The position numbers and the translations under genes are program-made. The notes beneath the pieces were generated by a model. That model saw only the letters and a list, made by a program, of their open reading frames with translations. It was not told the DNA's origin and searched no databases. This document shows positions 55,141 through 63,840 of a stretch of 64,000 nt of DNA, piece by piece; position 1 is the first letter of the stretch, and every line of letters starts with the position of its first letter. The stretch comes from Paenibacillus ihbetae (GTDB lineage Bacteria > Bacillota > Bacilli > Paenibacillales > Paenibacillaceae). The stretch covers positions 4,938,501-5,002,500 of the forward strand of contig NZ_CP016809.1 in assembly GCF_002741055.1 (NCBI RefSeq). Direction: 5' to 3'.

Positions 55141-56376
55141 ATGAATACAACGAATAGCTTCCTGACGCCGATTGTGCAAACCATGCCGCCCTCGGGGATC
55201 CGGCAATTCTTCAATGCGGCCGAAGCCGATCCGGAGGTGATCTCCCTCGGGGTCGGCGAGCCGGATTTTGTTACCCCGAAGCGTGCCATCGAGGCGTGCG
55301 CCCGGGCGCTGGAGAGCGGGCGGACCATGTATACGCCGAATGAAGGGCTCTTGGAGCTGCGGGAAGCTATTGCGGAGTATTTGGACAGCCGCTTTCAGCT
55401 GAGCTACGAGCCATCGCGGGAGGTGCTGGTCACGGTAGGCGGCAGCGAGGCGATCGACTTGGCGCTGCGCGCGCTTGTATCTCCTGGCGATGAGGTAATC
55501 ATTCCGGTGCCGGGGTATGTTGCATATGCTCCGCTCGTCGGTCTAAACGGCGGACGTGCCGTGGAACTGGAGCTGACGGCGGAGCAGGATTTCAAATTGA
55601 CCGCCGACGCGCTGCAGCAGGCGATTACGCCACGAACCAAAGCGATCGTCGTCAATTTTCCGAGCAATCCGACGGGGGCAGTCATGACGGCTGCCGATTG
55701 GCTGCCGATTGCCAGGCTTGCGATCCAGCACAATCTGGTCGTCATCTCGGATGAAATGTATGCGGAGCTTACGTACGTCGGGGAGCATGCCAGCATCGCC
55801 TCCCTGCCGGGGATGCGGGACCGTACCCTCGTCATCGGCGGTTTCTCGAAAGCCTTTGCCATGACAGGCTGGCGGGTCGGGTATTTATGCGGAGAACGGG
55901 AGCTGCTTAAGGGGATGATAAAAATTCACCAGTATACGGCCCTTTGCGCCCCGATTATGGGACAGATCGCAGCGATCGAATGCCTGAGAAACGGGCAGGA
56001 GGACAAAGAAGCCATGAAGGCGGCGTTCGACGAACGCCGGAAGATGTTCGTTCAAGGACTGAACGAGATCGGTCTCTCCTGCCGCGAGCCGAAGGGAGCC
56101 TTCTACGCCTTTCCGAGCATCGCCGTGACGGGACTCAGCTCACAGCAGTTCGCTGAACGGATGCTGCGCGAGGCCAAGGTGGCTGCCGTACCGGGCCACG
56201 TATTCGGTCTTGGCGGGGAAGGATTCATCCGCTGCTCCTACGCGTCTTCCTCGGCACAGCTTCAGGAGGCGGTGGAGCGGATCGGCCGTTGGTTGAAGTC
56301 GGCTGAGCTTCTGTCTCCCGTGCATGCGGCCTTCTCTACAGAATTCTCGAGAGCTTGCGGTAGTCTGTCGCTGTAA
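55141..56376 (+). CDS. fold-type I aminotransferase (aspartate/aromatic family, PatA-like)
   Basis: 411 residues. Substrate and PLP motifs: LGVGEPDFVTPKRAI, YTPNEGLLELREAI, TVGGSEAIDLALRAL, NFPSNPTGAVM, SDEMYAEL, PLP lysine in GGFSKAFAMTGWRVGYL (Lys237), and FIRCSYASS with the carboxylate-binding Arg. ATG 55141 with AAGGAGTAGAG upstream, 7 bp after ddl, so it is co-transcribed. Its C-terminus runs about 20 residues beyond the usual family end and overlaps the convergent AraC gene by 41 bp. Amino-donor specificity unknown; linkage with ddl suggests alanine or cell-wall amino-acid supply. Confidence 0.88.
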   Translation: MNTTNSFLTPIVQTMPPSGIRQFFNAAEADPEVISLGVGEPDFVTPKRAIEACARALESGRTMYTPNEGLLELREAIAEYLDSRFQLSYEPSREVLVTVGGSEAIDLALRALVSPGDEVIIPVPGYVAYAPLVGLNGGRAVELELTAEQDFKLTADALQQAITPRTKAIVVNFPSNPTGAVMTAADWLPIARLAIQHNLVVISDEMYAELTYVGEHASIASLPGMRDRTLVIGGFSKAFAMTGWRVGYLCGERELLKGMIKIHQYTALCAPIMGQIAAIECLRNGQEDKEAMKAAFDERRKMFVQGLNEIGLSCREPKGAFYAFPSIAVTGLSSQQFAERMLREAKVAAVPGHVFGLGGEGFIRCSYASSSAQLQEAVERIGRWLKSAELLSPVHAAFSTEFSRACGSLSL

Positions 56377-57241
56377 TCCCTTCAAGCTTGCGGAAGATCC
56401 GGCTGAAATAGTGAATATCCGGGTAGCCGATCCGGTCTCCGACCGCTTCAATCGAAAGATCGGTTTCCCGCAGCAGCCGCCGAGCTTCCCGGTGGCGAAC
56501 CGATTGAACAAACTCGCTAGGCGGCATCCCCGCCAGGCGCTTAAACAGCTTGGCGGTATGATCAGGGCTCAGCATTAGCTGCGCCGCGATCCGTTTATTG
56601 CTCCAGTCTTCGGCTGGAGCTTTTTCTATGCGGGTCATCAACTCGATCAGCTTGCCGTCATGAGGCGACGTTTCCGTTAAAGCCTGGGAGGAATGGGTGC
56701 GGAATAACTGAACGAGAATATCCAGCATCAATCCTTTACAGACAAGCTCATATCCCGCCGGACGGAGCGTAAACTCCTCCACGACCCGTTCCATCAATTG
56801 AACGCAGGAGAGCGGAGGCGTGTAAATCGTACGGGAAGAGAGCGGAGGAAATGCTTCCGAAATGGCCTCCCGGGCAAATTTATCCGCTGCGACGGCTGCT
56901 TCGTTCACAATCATGTCCGCTTCGGTCTGAATTTCCAGCTCTCCGAAAAAATCAAAGTGAATGCCGAGAAAATGCGCTTCCGGAAACGAGGTCACTTCAT
57001 TCTGATGGTACACGCCGGAGGGCAGAAAGATAAGCTGGCCTGCCTCAATAACATGGCGCTTTCCGTACATCGTCGTGACGGCTTCCCCTTGGCTGACGTA
57101 CAACAGCTCGAAATCGTACAATCTGCGCTGCGGGAGAGCCCCTGTCGCCATTCGCTGAAACTGGGCGTAATGAATGCTGGGGGACCACTGCTGAACCGGG
57201 GCGAGCCGCTGCAGAGGGTATTCCGATGCCTCAACGGCCAT
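56336..57241 (-). CDS. AraC family regulator (cupin sensor)
   Basis: 301 residues: N-terminal AraC-type cupin (YDFELLYVSQGEAVTTMYGKR, FLPSGVYHQNEV, HFLGIHFDFFG) and C-terminal double HTH (about 200-298: WSNKRIAAQLMLSPDHTAKLF, LSIEAVGDRIGYPDIHYFSRI). ATG 57241 with AGGAGGAGC upstream. Divergent from the isomerase/dehydrogenase operon at 57550, its likely target. The stop lies inside the last codons of the convergent aminotransferase gene (41-bp tail-to-tail overlap). Confidence 0.88.
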   Translation of the reverse strand: MAVEASEYPLQRLAPVQQWSPSIHYAQFQRMATGALPQRRLYDFELLYVSQGEAVTTMYGKRHVIEAGQLIFLPSGVYHQNEVTSFPEAHFLGIHFDFFGELEIQTEADMIVNEAAVAADKFAREAISEAFPPLSSRTIYTPPLSCVQLMERVVEEFTLRPAGYELVCKGLMLDILVQLFRTHSSQALTETSPHDGKLIELMTRIEKAPAEDWSNKRIAAQLMLSPDHTAKLFKRLAGMPPSEFVQSVRHREARRLLRETDLSIEAVGDRIGYPDIHYFSRIFRKLEGITATDYRKLSRIL

Positions 57242-57420
57242 AAGCTGCTCCTCCTTTTAACCTGTACATCCCGATCTAAGATAATAACGGAATAGTACAA
57301 AAAATCGCTTTTCTATCTAAATCAATCAGACGAGTGTTTGTTTATTATATAAGTATTATTACATGACATTCCCTGTCTTTCAACTTGACGGAAAAAGTCA
57401 AATGTTGCGTTTCTATGAGT

Positions 57421-57435
57421 TTCATTCGCTTTCAT
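57421..57435 (-). promoter_or_regulatory. cre-like box before the isomerase operon
   Basis: On the minus strand ATGAAAGCGAATGAA fits the cre consensus except one position. It lies 115 bp before the isomerase start in the AraC divergent region. The consensus is degenerate, so confidence is low. Confidence 0.35.
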
Positions 57436-57460
57436 GGTTGACCCGGCAAGCCGATAAACC

Positions 57461-57505
57461 GGCAAACCCGGCAAACCCGGCAAACCCGGCAAACCCGGCA
57501 AACCC
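57461..57505 (+). repeat. five perfect tandem copies of the 9-bp unit GGCAAACCC
   Basis: Units at 57461, 57470, 57479, 57488 and 57497 without a single mismatch, preceded by two degenerate ones. The array ends 29 bp before the AAACGGGGAGG ribosome-binding region of the isomerase gene, in the divergent promoter region. Short perfect arrays change copy number by slippage. Confidence 0.95.
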
Positions 57506-57549
57506 GGGCAGTCTGGCAGCAAACCAAAACAAACGGGGAGGTAGTTGTT

Positions 57550-58437
57550 ATGAAGAAAGGGATCAACATTTGGTCGTTTCGAGGAGATGCGTCGATCGCG
57601 GAATGCATCCAGCTGGCGAAGGAGGCCGGCTTCGAAGGGATCGAGCTGTCGCTGAATAAGGATGGGGAGCTTGGCCTTCAGGCCGGCGACCAGGAGGTTA
57701 AGAACATCAAGGCTCAGCTGGAGGACGCGAATCTGGAAATCGCCGGGCTTGCTACTGGCCTGTACTGGGATTATCCGATGACAAGCGATGACCCGGCAGT
57801 GCGCGAAAAAGCATTCGATATTTGCAAAAAACAGCTGGAGCTTGCCGCAGCTTTTGGAGTGGACGCAATCCTGGTCATTCCTGGAGCGGTTGGCGTGGAT
57901 TTCGTCCCCGGCTCCGCGGTTATCGATTACGAGGTTGCATACGAGCGGGCGCAGGAAGGGATTCGCAAGCTGGTTCCTTATGCCGAGAGCGCGGGAGTGG
58001 CGATTGCCATCGAGAATGTTTGGAACAAATTTTTGCTCTCTCCGCTAGAGCTGCGCACCTTCATTGATGAGATCGGCTCCGACTATGTCGGCTCCTATTT
58101 TGACGTAGGGAACGTCGTGCACAGCGGTTATCCGGAGCATTGGATTCGCATTCTGGGATCAAGAATCAAGAAGGTCCATTTCAAGGACTACCGCAGACAA
58201 GCGGGAGGCTTGCACGGCTTCGTGGATCTGCTGGCCGGAGATGTCAATTATCCAGCCGTGGTCGAGGCATTGAAGGGGATCGGCTATGACAATTATGTCA
58301 CCGCGGAGATGATCCCTGCTTACAAGCATTATTCGGACCAGATCATTTTCAACACCTCGAACGCAATGGATGCGATTCTCGGCCGGACGCCAACGCTGCG
58401 GCAAACAGCCGTGCGCGAGCATTTGGGACAATCTTAA
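57550..58437 (+). CDS. sugar phosphate isomerase/epimerase-like TIM-barrel enzyme
   Basis: 295 residues of the xylose-isomerase-like (AP_endonuc_2) barrel. Metal-site residues in the expected order: Glu155 (AIENVWNK), Asp185 (SYFDVGNVV), His210 (VHFKDY) and Glu253 (TAEMIP). Relatives include L-ribulose-phosphate 3-epimerases, ketose 3-epimerases, inosose enzymes and lyases acting on 3-keto-glycosides; sequence alone does not choose. ATG 57550 follows GGGGAGGTAGTTGTT. First gene of a two-gene operon, 23 bp before a Gfo/Idh/MocA dehydrogenase, and divergent from an AraC regulator. Confidence 0.85.
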   Translation: MKKGINIWSFRGDASIAECIQLAKEAGFEGIELSLNKDGELGLQAGDQEVKNIKAQLEDANLEIAGLATGLYWDYPMTSDDPAVREKAFDICKKQLELAAAFGVDAILVIPGAVGVDFVPGSAVIDYEVAYERAQEGIRKLVPYAESAGVAIAIENVWNKFLLSPLELRTFIDEIGSDYVGSYFDVGNVVHSGYPEHWIRILGSRIKKVHFKDYRRQAGGLHGFVDLLAGDVNYPAVVEALKGIGYDNYVTAEMIPAYKHYSDQIIFNTSNAMDAILGRTPTLRQTAVREHLGQS

Positions 58438-58460
58438 GGGAAGAAGAGGAGGCAATCGGC

Positions 58461-59492
58461 ATGCTGAAAATCGGACTGTTGGGCTTTGGCTTTATGGGAC
58501 GCATGCACTTTGACAATTACATGCGACTAATGGATGAAGGTGCGGATATCGAGCTTGCCGCGATTTGCGATATCCGAATTGATGAACTGAAAGAAAGCAA
58601 GGCAAACGGCAATATGGCGACCGAGCGGGAAGTGTATGATCTAACGCCTTACCGGCTGTATGACCATATCGATCGCATGCTGGAGAATGAGGAGCTCGAC
58701 ATCGTCGATGTATGCTTGCCGACCTATCTGCACGCGGACATGACCTGCATGCTGCTCGAACGCGGTATCCATGTCTTGTGCGAAAAGCCGATTGCAGGCA
58801 GCTCCGAAGAAGGCTGGCGGATGGTCAAGGCCGCCGAGCGTACGGGGGCGACGCTAATGATCGGTCAATGTCTCCGCTTCTGGCCGGCGTATGAATACCT
58901 GAAGGCTTGCGTTGAAGACGGCCGTTACGGACAGATCGTGGCAGGCGAATTTTTCCGTGGCTCCGAGCCTCCTAAAGGCTGGTTCCTGGAGGGGGACAAG
59001 AGCGGCGGCTGCATCACGGATATGCATGTCCATGACGTGGATATGATCCATTGGCTGTTCGGCAGACCGCAGCATGTATCGACGTTCGCCAAGAACATCA
59101 TCGAAGGAAGCTCGTACGATATCGTGTCGACGCATTACAGCTATCCGGACGGCAAGGTCATTACGGCCAGAGCGGATTGGACTTTGCATGGCGACCATGG
59201 CTTCTATATGGGATATCGCGTGAACCTGGAGCAAGCTACCATCGTATTTGAAAACAATGAGGTGAAGGTGTATCCAGAGGATGCGCCGGGCTTTACGGCT
59301 GAGCTGTCCGGTGATTCCGGATATTACCGGGAGCTCCGCTACTTCATTGACAGCGTGTCACAAGGGAAAGCCGTCACGGTATGTACGCCGGAGAGTGCCG
59401 TGGGTTCGCTGGAGATCATCGAAGCGGAGATTCGCTCGGCCAATGCTCAGGGAGCTCTGGAAGCGCTGTCCGGGAAGCAGAGCGTATCATAA
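58461..59492 (+). CDS. Gfo/Idh/MocA family sugar dehydrogenase
   Basis: 343 residues. Rossmann motif GFGFMG (8-13), nucleotide-binding EKP with catalytic Lys109 (HVLCEKPIAG), and the substrate motif DMHVHDVDMIHW (187-198) with the conserved Asp/His. The family oxidises a sugar hydroxyl with NAD(P), such as C2 of inositol, C1 of glucose or C3 of glycosides. Starts 23 bp after the isomerase-like gene with AGAGGAGGCAATC. The pair would allow oxidation followed by isomerisation or cleavage. Ends at a large shared terminator. Confidence 0.87.
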   Translation: MLKIGLLGFGFMGRMHFDNYMRLMDEGADIELAAICDIRIDELKESKANGNMATEREVYDLTPYRLYDHIDRMLENEELDIVDVCLPTYLHADMTCMLLERGIHVLCEKPIAGSSEEGWRMVKAAERTGATLMIGQCLRFWPAYEYLKACVEDGRYGQIVAGEFFRGSEPPKGWFLEGDKSGGCITDMHVHDVDMIHWLFGRPQHVSTFAKNIIEGSSYDIVSTHYSYPDGKVITARADWTLHGDHGFYMGYRVNLEQATIVFENNEVKVYPEDAPGFTAELSGDSGYYRELRYFIDSVSQGKAVTVCTPESAVGSLEIIEAEIRSANAQGALEALSGKQSVS

Positions 59493-59518
59493 GCGTAAAA
59501 TATTTTATCCATAATCAA

Positions 59519-59617
59519 ACGGGGCTGTCCCAGATGCTCCCCTTACGGGATACAGGTGAAATCATACAACTGTATCCCGTAAGGGAGTAGATCATCTGCG
59601 GGACAGCCCCGTTTTTT
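59519..59617. terminator. very large nested bidirectional terminator
   Basis: Outer stem ACGGGGCTGTCCC (59519-59531) plus AGATG with CATCT and GGGACAGCCCCGT (59600-59612); inner stem CCCTTACGGGATACAG with CTGTATCCCGTAAGGG (59570-59585), one-base bulges only. TTTTTT follows on the plus strand and GTTTGATT on the minus strand. It lies between convergent operons. Confidence 0.9.
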
Positions 59618-59650
59618 GTCATCTATCCATTGTGAAGGATTCGTCAGGCT

Positions 59651-60547
59651 CTACGCACGGAACGTCTTCAGGAAGTCAACCGCCAGCTTGATGTCGGCTT
59701 CGGGATTGGCTTTCACTTCACGCTCGATCGTCAAATATCCGGTGTAGCCGATATCCTTCAAGGCTTGAAGATACGCGGGCCAATCCACGCTGCCTTCGCC
59801 GAGCGGAACTTCACGGAACTTCTCGCCGGACTCCGCCATGTCGGCAATCTTGTCATGATCAAGCGCCGGCGCTTCATAACCGAAATCTCCGTACACGTCG
59901 CGCGGATCAATAAACTCGGCCAGCTTGATACCGTCCTTCGCGTGCGTGTGGACGATGTAATCCTTCAGATTATAGACGCCTTGGACAGGATCATCGCCGG
60001 TCACCATCACCATATTGGCCGGGTCAAAGTTCACGGACACCCCGTTCGAGCCAAGACCGTCCAGGAAGGACTTGAGATGGGCGGAAGGCTCCGGCCCCGT
60101 CTCGATGGCAAAGAACGCGTTCATGGATTTGGCGAACGTGCTAAGCTCGAGGCAGGCATTGTGCATCGTCTCGTATACGCGGCTGTTGCGGTCCTCCGGC
60201 ACGATGCCAATGTGGGTGGTCACGATATTGGTGCCAAGCTCAAGACCCAGCTCCATGATGCGTTTCGACTTCTCGATTTTGGCTGCGTTTTCGGCCGGAT
60301 CCTGGAATCCATGGCCCCCCAGATCTCCCACCAGCGCCGAGATTTCAAGGCCCAAGGATTCGATATAATCCTTCAGCTCCTTGCGTGCGGACGCGGACAG
60401 ATTGGCCGGATCCATCTCTCCATGGACAGCATAGATCTGAACACCGTCGGCACCGACATTTTTCGCCTTGACCAATCCTTCTCTTACGCCAACCCGAAAG
60501 CTGTCAACAATAACGCCGATTTTGTTCGGCATGATAGGCTTCGACAT
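59651..60547 (-). CDS. sugar phosphate isomerase/epimerase-like TIM-barrel enzyme
   Basis: 298 residues, AP_endonuc_2-like barrel with Glu149 (FFAIETGPEP), Asp175 (VNFDPANMV), His200/His202 (YIVHTHAKDG) and Glu275 (LTIEREV) as probable metal ligands. ATG 60547 has AGGGAGGAG 9 nt upstream; an earlier in-frame ATG lacks such a site. Last gene of the convergent operon, 64 bp after the gene at 60612. The insertion with a second tyrosine/aspartate-rich loop (IDPRDVYGDFGYEAPALDHD) distinguishes it from its neighbours. Activity unknown. Confidence 0.85.
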   Translation of the reverse strand: MSKPIMPNKIGVIVDSFRVGVREGLVKAKNVGADGVQIYAVHGEMDPANLSASARKELKDYIESLGLEISALVGDLGGHGFQDPAENAAKIEKSKRIMELGLELGTNIVTTHIGIVPEDRNSRVYETMHNACLELSTFAKSMNAFFAIETGPEPSAHLKSFLDGLGSNGVSVNFDPANMVMVTGDDPVQGVYNLKDYIVHTHAKDGIKLAEFIDPRDVYGDFGYEAPALDHDKIADMAESGEKFREVPLGEGSVDWPAYLQALKDIGYTGYLTIEREVKANPEADIKLAVDFLKTFRA

Positions 60548-60611
60548 CGTTAAAACTCCTCCCTCAATCTTTCTCGTCAATCGGTTCCATAAGAATCAAA
60601 AACGCCAAGGA

Positions 60612-61469
60612 TCAGCTTTCGTTCCACACTTTGCGTACATACTCCAGGCCCAGCTTGGTTCCGGTCCGGCAATCCTCCATGCCTTCGAACTCTATGGAGA
60701 TGTAGCCGTCATAACCGGATTCCTTCACGATGCGAATCACTTCAGGAATCTTGATGTCGCCTTGGCCGACAATGGCACCGCGAAGCCAGTTGCCGCTCGA
60801 AGTGTTAAACCAGCCTCCGCCTGGCGGACGGCTAGCCGGACGGTAATAGAAATCCTTGAAATGCACCATGGAAGCAAGGCCGATATTGTTCTTCACGGCT
60901 ACCGTGGATTCCTCATCCGCACACATGAAGTTGCCGACGTCCAGCGTCGTCTTGAAGTTAGGATGGTTAACGGTTTGTACAAGCGCTTTCACCCGGTCGC
61001 TGTGCTGAATGAAATATCCGTGGTTCTCTACGCTGGTAATAATGCCGCGCTCGGCTGCATAATCCGCGATGATCCGGCAGGCATTGGCAAGGCGAGGAAG
61101 CTCCTCGATAAAATGAACGAGCGACAAGTCCTTGGACGTTGCCACGTCATGGCGCATCCGCTTTACGCCCAGGGCTGCCGCGATATCGACCTCGCTTTTG
61201 ACGCGCTCGATCTCTGCCTCGTAGGCGGCATCATCGAGCTCGGCGAAGTTCGCGCCGATCGCATAGTTGGAGAGCTCAAGTCCTTTGGCAGCGGCATGGG
61301 ACTTAATCGTATCGATGAGCTCCGGATTTTCTTTTAAATTGAATCCGAGAGGCACGATTTCAATATGCTCACCGCCGATTTCGGCAATGTAGTCGATCAC
61401 GTCCGTTATCGTCATTTCACCTTTGTTCATGGCCTGGTACAGGCTGTACGAGCTTACTCCAAGTTTCAT
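60612..61469 (-). CDS. sugar phosphate isomerase/epimerase-like TIM-barrel enzyme
   Basis: 285 residues of the same fold: Glu148 (TSVENHG), Asp177 (TTLDVGNFM), His203 (VHFKDF) and Glu260 (ISIEFEG) in the metal-site order. Resembles IolE/IolI-type and hydroxypyruvate-isomerase-like proteins in general pattern. ATG 61469 overlaps the stop of the upstream dehydrogenase gene by 4 bp, indicating translational coupling, so the two products very probably act in consecutive steps. Confidence 0.85.
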   Translation of the reverse strand: MKLGVSSYSLYQAMNKGEMTITDVIDYIAEIGGEHIEIVPLGFNLKENPELIDTIKSHAAAKGLELSNYAIGANFAELDDAAYEAEIERVKSEVDIAAALGVKRMRHDVATSKDLSLVHFIEELPRLANACRIIADYAAERGIITSVENHGYFIQHSDRVKALVQTVNHPNFKTTLDVGNFMCADEESTVAVKNNIGLASMVHFKDFYYRPASRPPGGGWFNTSSGNWLRGAIVGQGDIKIPEVIRIVKESGYDGYISIEFEGMEDCRTGTKLGLEYVRKVWNES

Positions 61470-62524
61470 AACTGAACTTCAGCTCCTTTTTCGGCGGATT
61501 CATAGATACCGCACAGAATCTTCATAATCTCCACACCGTCTTCCACCGGGCTGAGCGGCTGGGTTCCATTCTGAATGCTTGCGATAAAGTGGTTGACCTC
61601 ACTCTGGAAGGCGGAATCGAAGTTAAAGCCCTTGTGGTCCGTTTGAGGCTGGATGTTGATGATCGTGTCATGCTTCTCGGTGACAATGACAACCTCCGGA
61701 TCGATCTCGAAACCGCCCTTGTCGCCATATAGCTTGACAGACTGCTGATTTTCCTTCGAATGCAGCGTAAAGCTGACATCAACGAGCATCGAGGCGCCGT
61801 TCTCAAATCGGATCATCGCATTTGCCATATCTTCGACCGTATTCTTCTCCGCATCGTAGTCTGCAGCTTTGTAGAAGGACAGATTCCGGACATTGGAGCG
61901 GTTGCCCAGCTTTCGGTATGTATTGGCGCTGACAGCCACCGGCTTCGGACGGCCCATCATGTACCAGCACAGATCAATGACGTGAACACCGATATCGATC
62001 AGCGGCCCGCCGCCCGAACGTTCGATGTCGGAGAACCAACCGCCCGGATTTCCGAGTCTGCGGATCGAAGAGGCTTTCGCGAAATAAATGTCCCCGAACT
62101 CGCCTTTGTCCGCGAACTCGCGCAGCATTTGAGCATTCGGATCATAGCGTCTGACAAAGCCGACTTGAAGCAGCTTGCCGGAGGATTTCACCGCTTCCTG
62201 AACGCGCAGCGCTTCCTCGACCGTGCGGCACAGCGGCTTCTCAACGAGTACATGCTTGCCGGCGTTAAGTGCGGCGATGCTGATCTCGGCATGGGTATTG
62301 TTCCAGGTGCAGATGCTTACCGCATCGATCTCGGGATCGGCCAGCAGCTCGCGATAATCTGTAAATACTTTGGCAGCGCCGTACTTTTCAGCTGCAAGTC
62401 GTGCGCGATCTTCATTTAAATCACATACCGCGAGCAGATTCGCGTTCGCATGTTTTTGATAGGATTGCAAATGCATAGCAGAGATCGAACCAGTTCCAAT
62501 GACCCCAACATTAATTGATTCCAT
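61466..62524 (-). CDS. Gfo/Idh/MocA family sugar dehydrogenase
   Basis: 352 residues. Rossmann GTGSIS at 10-15, EKP with Lys96 (HVLVEKPLCR), and the substrate-site stretch GGGPLIDIGVHVIDLCWYMM. First gene of the minus-strand operon, ATG 62524 with AGGAGTGAAATC upstream; promoter in the 130-bp gap to the divergent AraC gene. Distinct in sequence from the dehydrogenase at 58461, so the two operons probably handle different substrates or steps rather than being a recent duplication. Confidence 0.87.
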   Translation of the reverse strand: MESINVGVIGTGSISAMHLQSYQKHANANLLAVCDLNEDRARLAAEKYGAAKVFTDYRELLADPEIDAVSICTWNNTHAEISIAALNAGKHVLVEKPLCRTVEEALRVQEAVKSSGKLLQVGFVRRYDPNAQMLREFADKGEFGDIYFAKASSIRRLGNPGGWFSDIERSGGGPLIDIGVHVIDLCWYMMGRPKPVAVSANTYRKLGNRSNVRNLSFYKAADYDAEKNTVEDMANAMIRFENGASMLVDVSFTLHSKENQQSVKLYGDKGGFEIDPEVVIVTEKHDTIINIQPQTDHKGFNFDSAFQSEVNHFIASIQNGTQPLSPVEDGVEIMKILCGIYESAEKGAEVQL

Positions 62525-62656
62525 GATTTCACTCCTCTGAATTTACTGCATTACACTTCTGTATTATAATGCTTCTAAGGAAAGACACCATGATAAACCG
62601 TGCTTTTTGTTTGTACGATCGTGCTGTCTTGATCAAGTTCAAAGGAGACCAGAGCA

Positions 62657-63529
62657 TTGGACCATACACTGCGGGAACCGATGACGATGCCGGACCCCCA
62701 ATTTCCGATCAAGGTTCATCTCTGCCAGTTCGAGGGCAGGGGACAGGTCATGTTCAACCGCCACTATCATGAGCATCTGGAAATTTTGTATTTTGTCACC
62801 GGGGAAGCGATGCTGGAGTGTGGTTCCTCCACCTTGCATGCTCGGGAAGGCGATTTGATTGTCATTAATCGCAATGAGCTTCACTATGGGATCAGCCAAT
62901 CTGATCATTTGTTCTATTATGCGTTAATCGTGGACTTCTCACTGCTCCAAAGCCATTCCTTGGACGCGCCGGAGATGAAATTCATTACGCCGATTACCCA
63001 AAATCGGCTGGTATTCGCCAACCGGGTAAACGGAGATGACGTCCTTTCGTCCATGCTGGCGATCATCCAAGAGCTGGAGCAACGGGAATTCGGATATGAG
63101 CTCGCCATTAAATCCGAGCTGTACCGCTTGCTTACGCTCCTCTTGAGAGGCTATGTTGCAACCGTTCTCACCCAGGATGAATATGTGGAGCGGATGAAGA
63201 ACGTGGAGCGCTTTGCCCCGATTTTCAAATACATTGAGGAGCATTACAAGGAGGAGCTGTCGGTCGAGCTGTTATCCGGAATGGCCGGTCTCAGCCGATA
63301 TCATTTCAGCCGGTTGTTTAAAGAGCTGAGCGGAAGAACCGTAACGGAATATGTTAACGAGACCAGGATTAATAAAGCGGATTACCTGCTGCGAAGCAGC
63401 CCGCTTACCGTCTCCGAGATTGCGGTAGCGACGGGGTTCAAGGATATTTATTATTTCAGCCGCATCTTCAAGAAATATAAACGGCTGGCCCCTTCCTTTT
63501 TAAGAAAAAACAGTGCTGTTTCTCATTGA
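62657..63529 (+). CDS. AraC family regulator (cupin sensor)
   Basis: 290 residues starting at TTG 62657 with AAAGGAGA 8 nt upstream. N-terminal cupin (MFNRHYHEHLEILYFVTGEAML, INRNELHYGI) and C-terminal double HTH (about 190-285: LSVELLSGMAGLSRYHFSRLF, LTVSEIAVATGFKDIYYFSRI). Divergent from the minus-strand dehydrogenase/isomerase operon, which it likely controls; it mirrors the AraC gene at 56336 on the other side of the locus. Confidence 0.88.
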   Translation: MDHTLREPMTMPDPQFPIKVHLCQFEGRGQVMFNRHYHEHLEILYFVTGEAMLECGSSTLHAREGDLIVINRNELHYGISQSDHLFYYALIVDFSLLQSHSLDAPEMKFITPITQNRLVFANRVNGDDVLSSMLAIIQELEQREFGYELAIKSELYRLLTLLLRGYVATVLTQDEYVERMKNVERFAPIFKYIEEHYKEELSVELLSGMAGLSRYHFSRLFKELSGRTVTEYVNETRINKADYLLRSSPLTVSEIAVATGFKDIYYFSRIFKKYKRLAPSFLRKNSAVSH

Positions 63530-63669
63530 TCCGTCATATGCTGATCCATGTGCAGGCTGGTCATACCCCGTGCCGTTGTATCATAGGATAAGAACTGTAG
63601 ACATAAGGATCAATGCGTCCTATAATGAGTATCATTATATTAAATGCATAAGCGGGCGGAGATCATGGA

Positions 63670-63728
63670 GGACCCTTTTGCTTTGGATGCGTATGACGTG
63701 CGCATTTTGGGCAGAAGCGGTCCTTTTT
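63670..63728 (+). terminator. possible terminator of the AraC gene at 62657
   Basis: GGACC (63670-63674) and GCTT (63680-63683) pair with AAGC (63715-63718) and GGTCC (63719-63723); ATGCG (63687-63691) pairs with CGCAT (63701-63705). TTTTT follows. Imperfect but long. Confidence 0.45.
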
Positions 63729-63814
63729 AGGTATCGGAATGTATAAGCTTCGGAGCATCTGCTGCCTGATATCGCAGGAAAAGCCTGCCGGTAAACGTGA
63801 TGTTTCTTCTTTAA

Positions 63815-63840
63815 AGCACGTCGATGGACGTTTTTCTTTT
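63815..63840 (+). terminator. candidate attenuator in the glpD leader
   Basis: ACGTC-GATG-GACGT followed by TTTTCTTTT, ending 32 nt before the glpD start. In Bacillus subtilis glpD is controlled by GlpP antitermination at a leader terminator; position here is similar. The stem is short, so this is tentative. Confidence 0.4.

Noticed and set aside
57363..57659. Open frame encoding repeated PAN triplets, and its complement encoding GLP triplets
   Set aside because: Both simply read the 9-bp tandem repeat; the plus-strand frame overlaps the true isomerase start in another frame, and neither has a ribosome-binding site.
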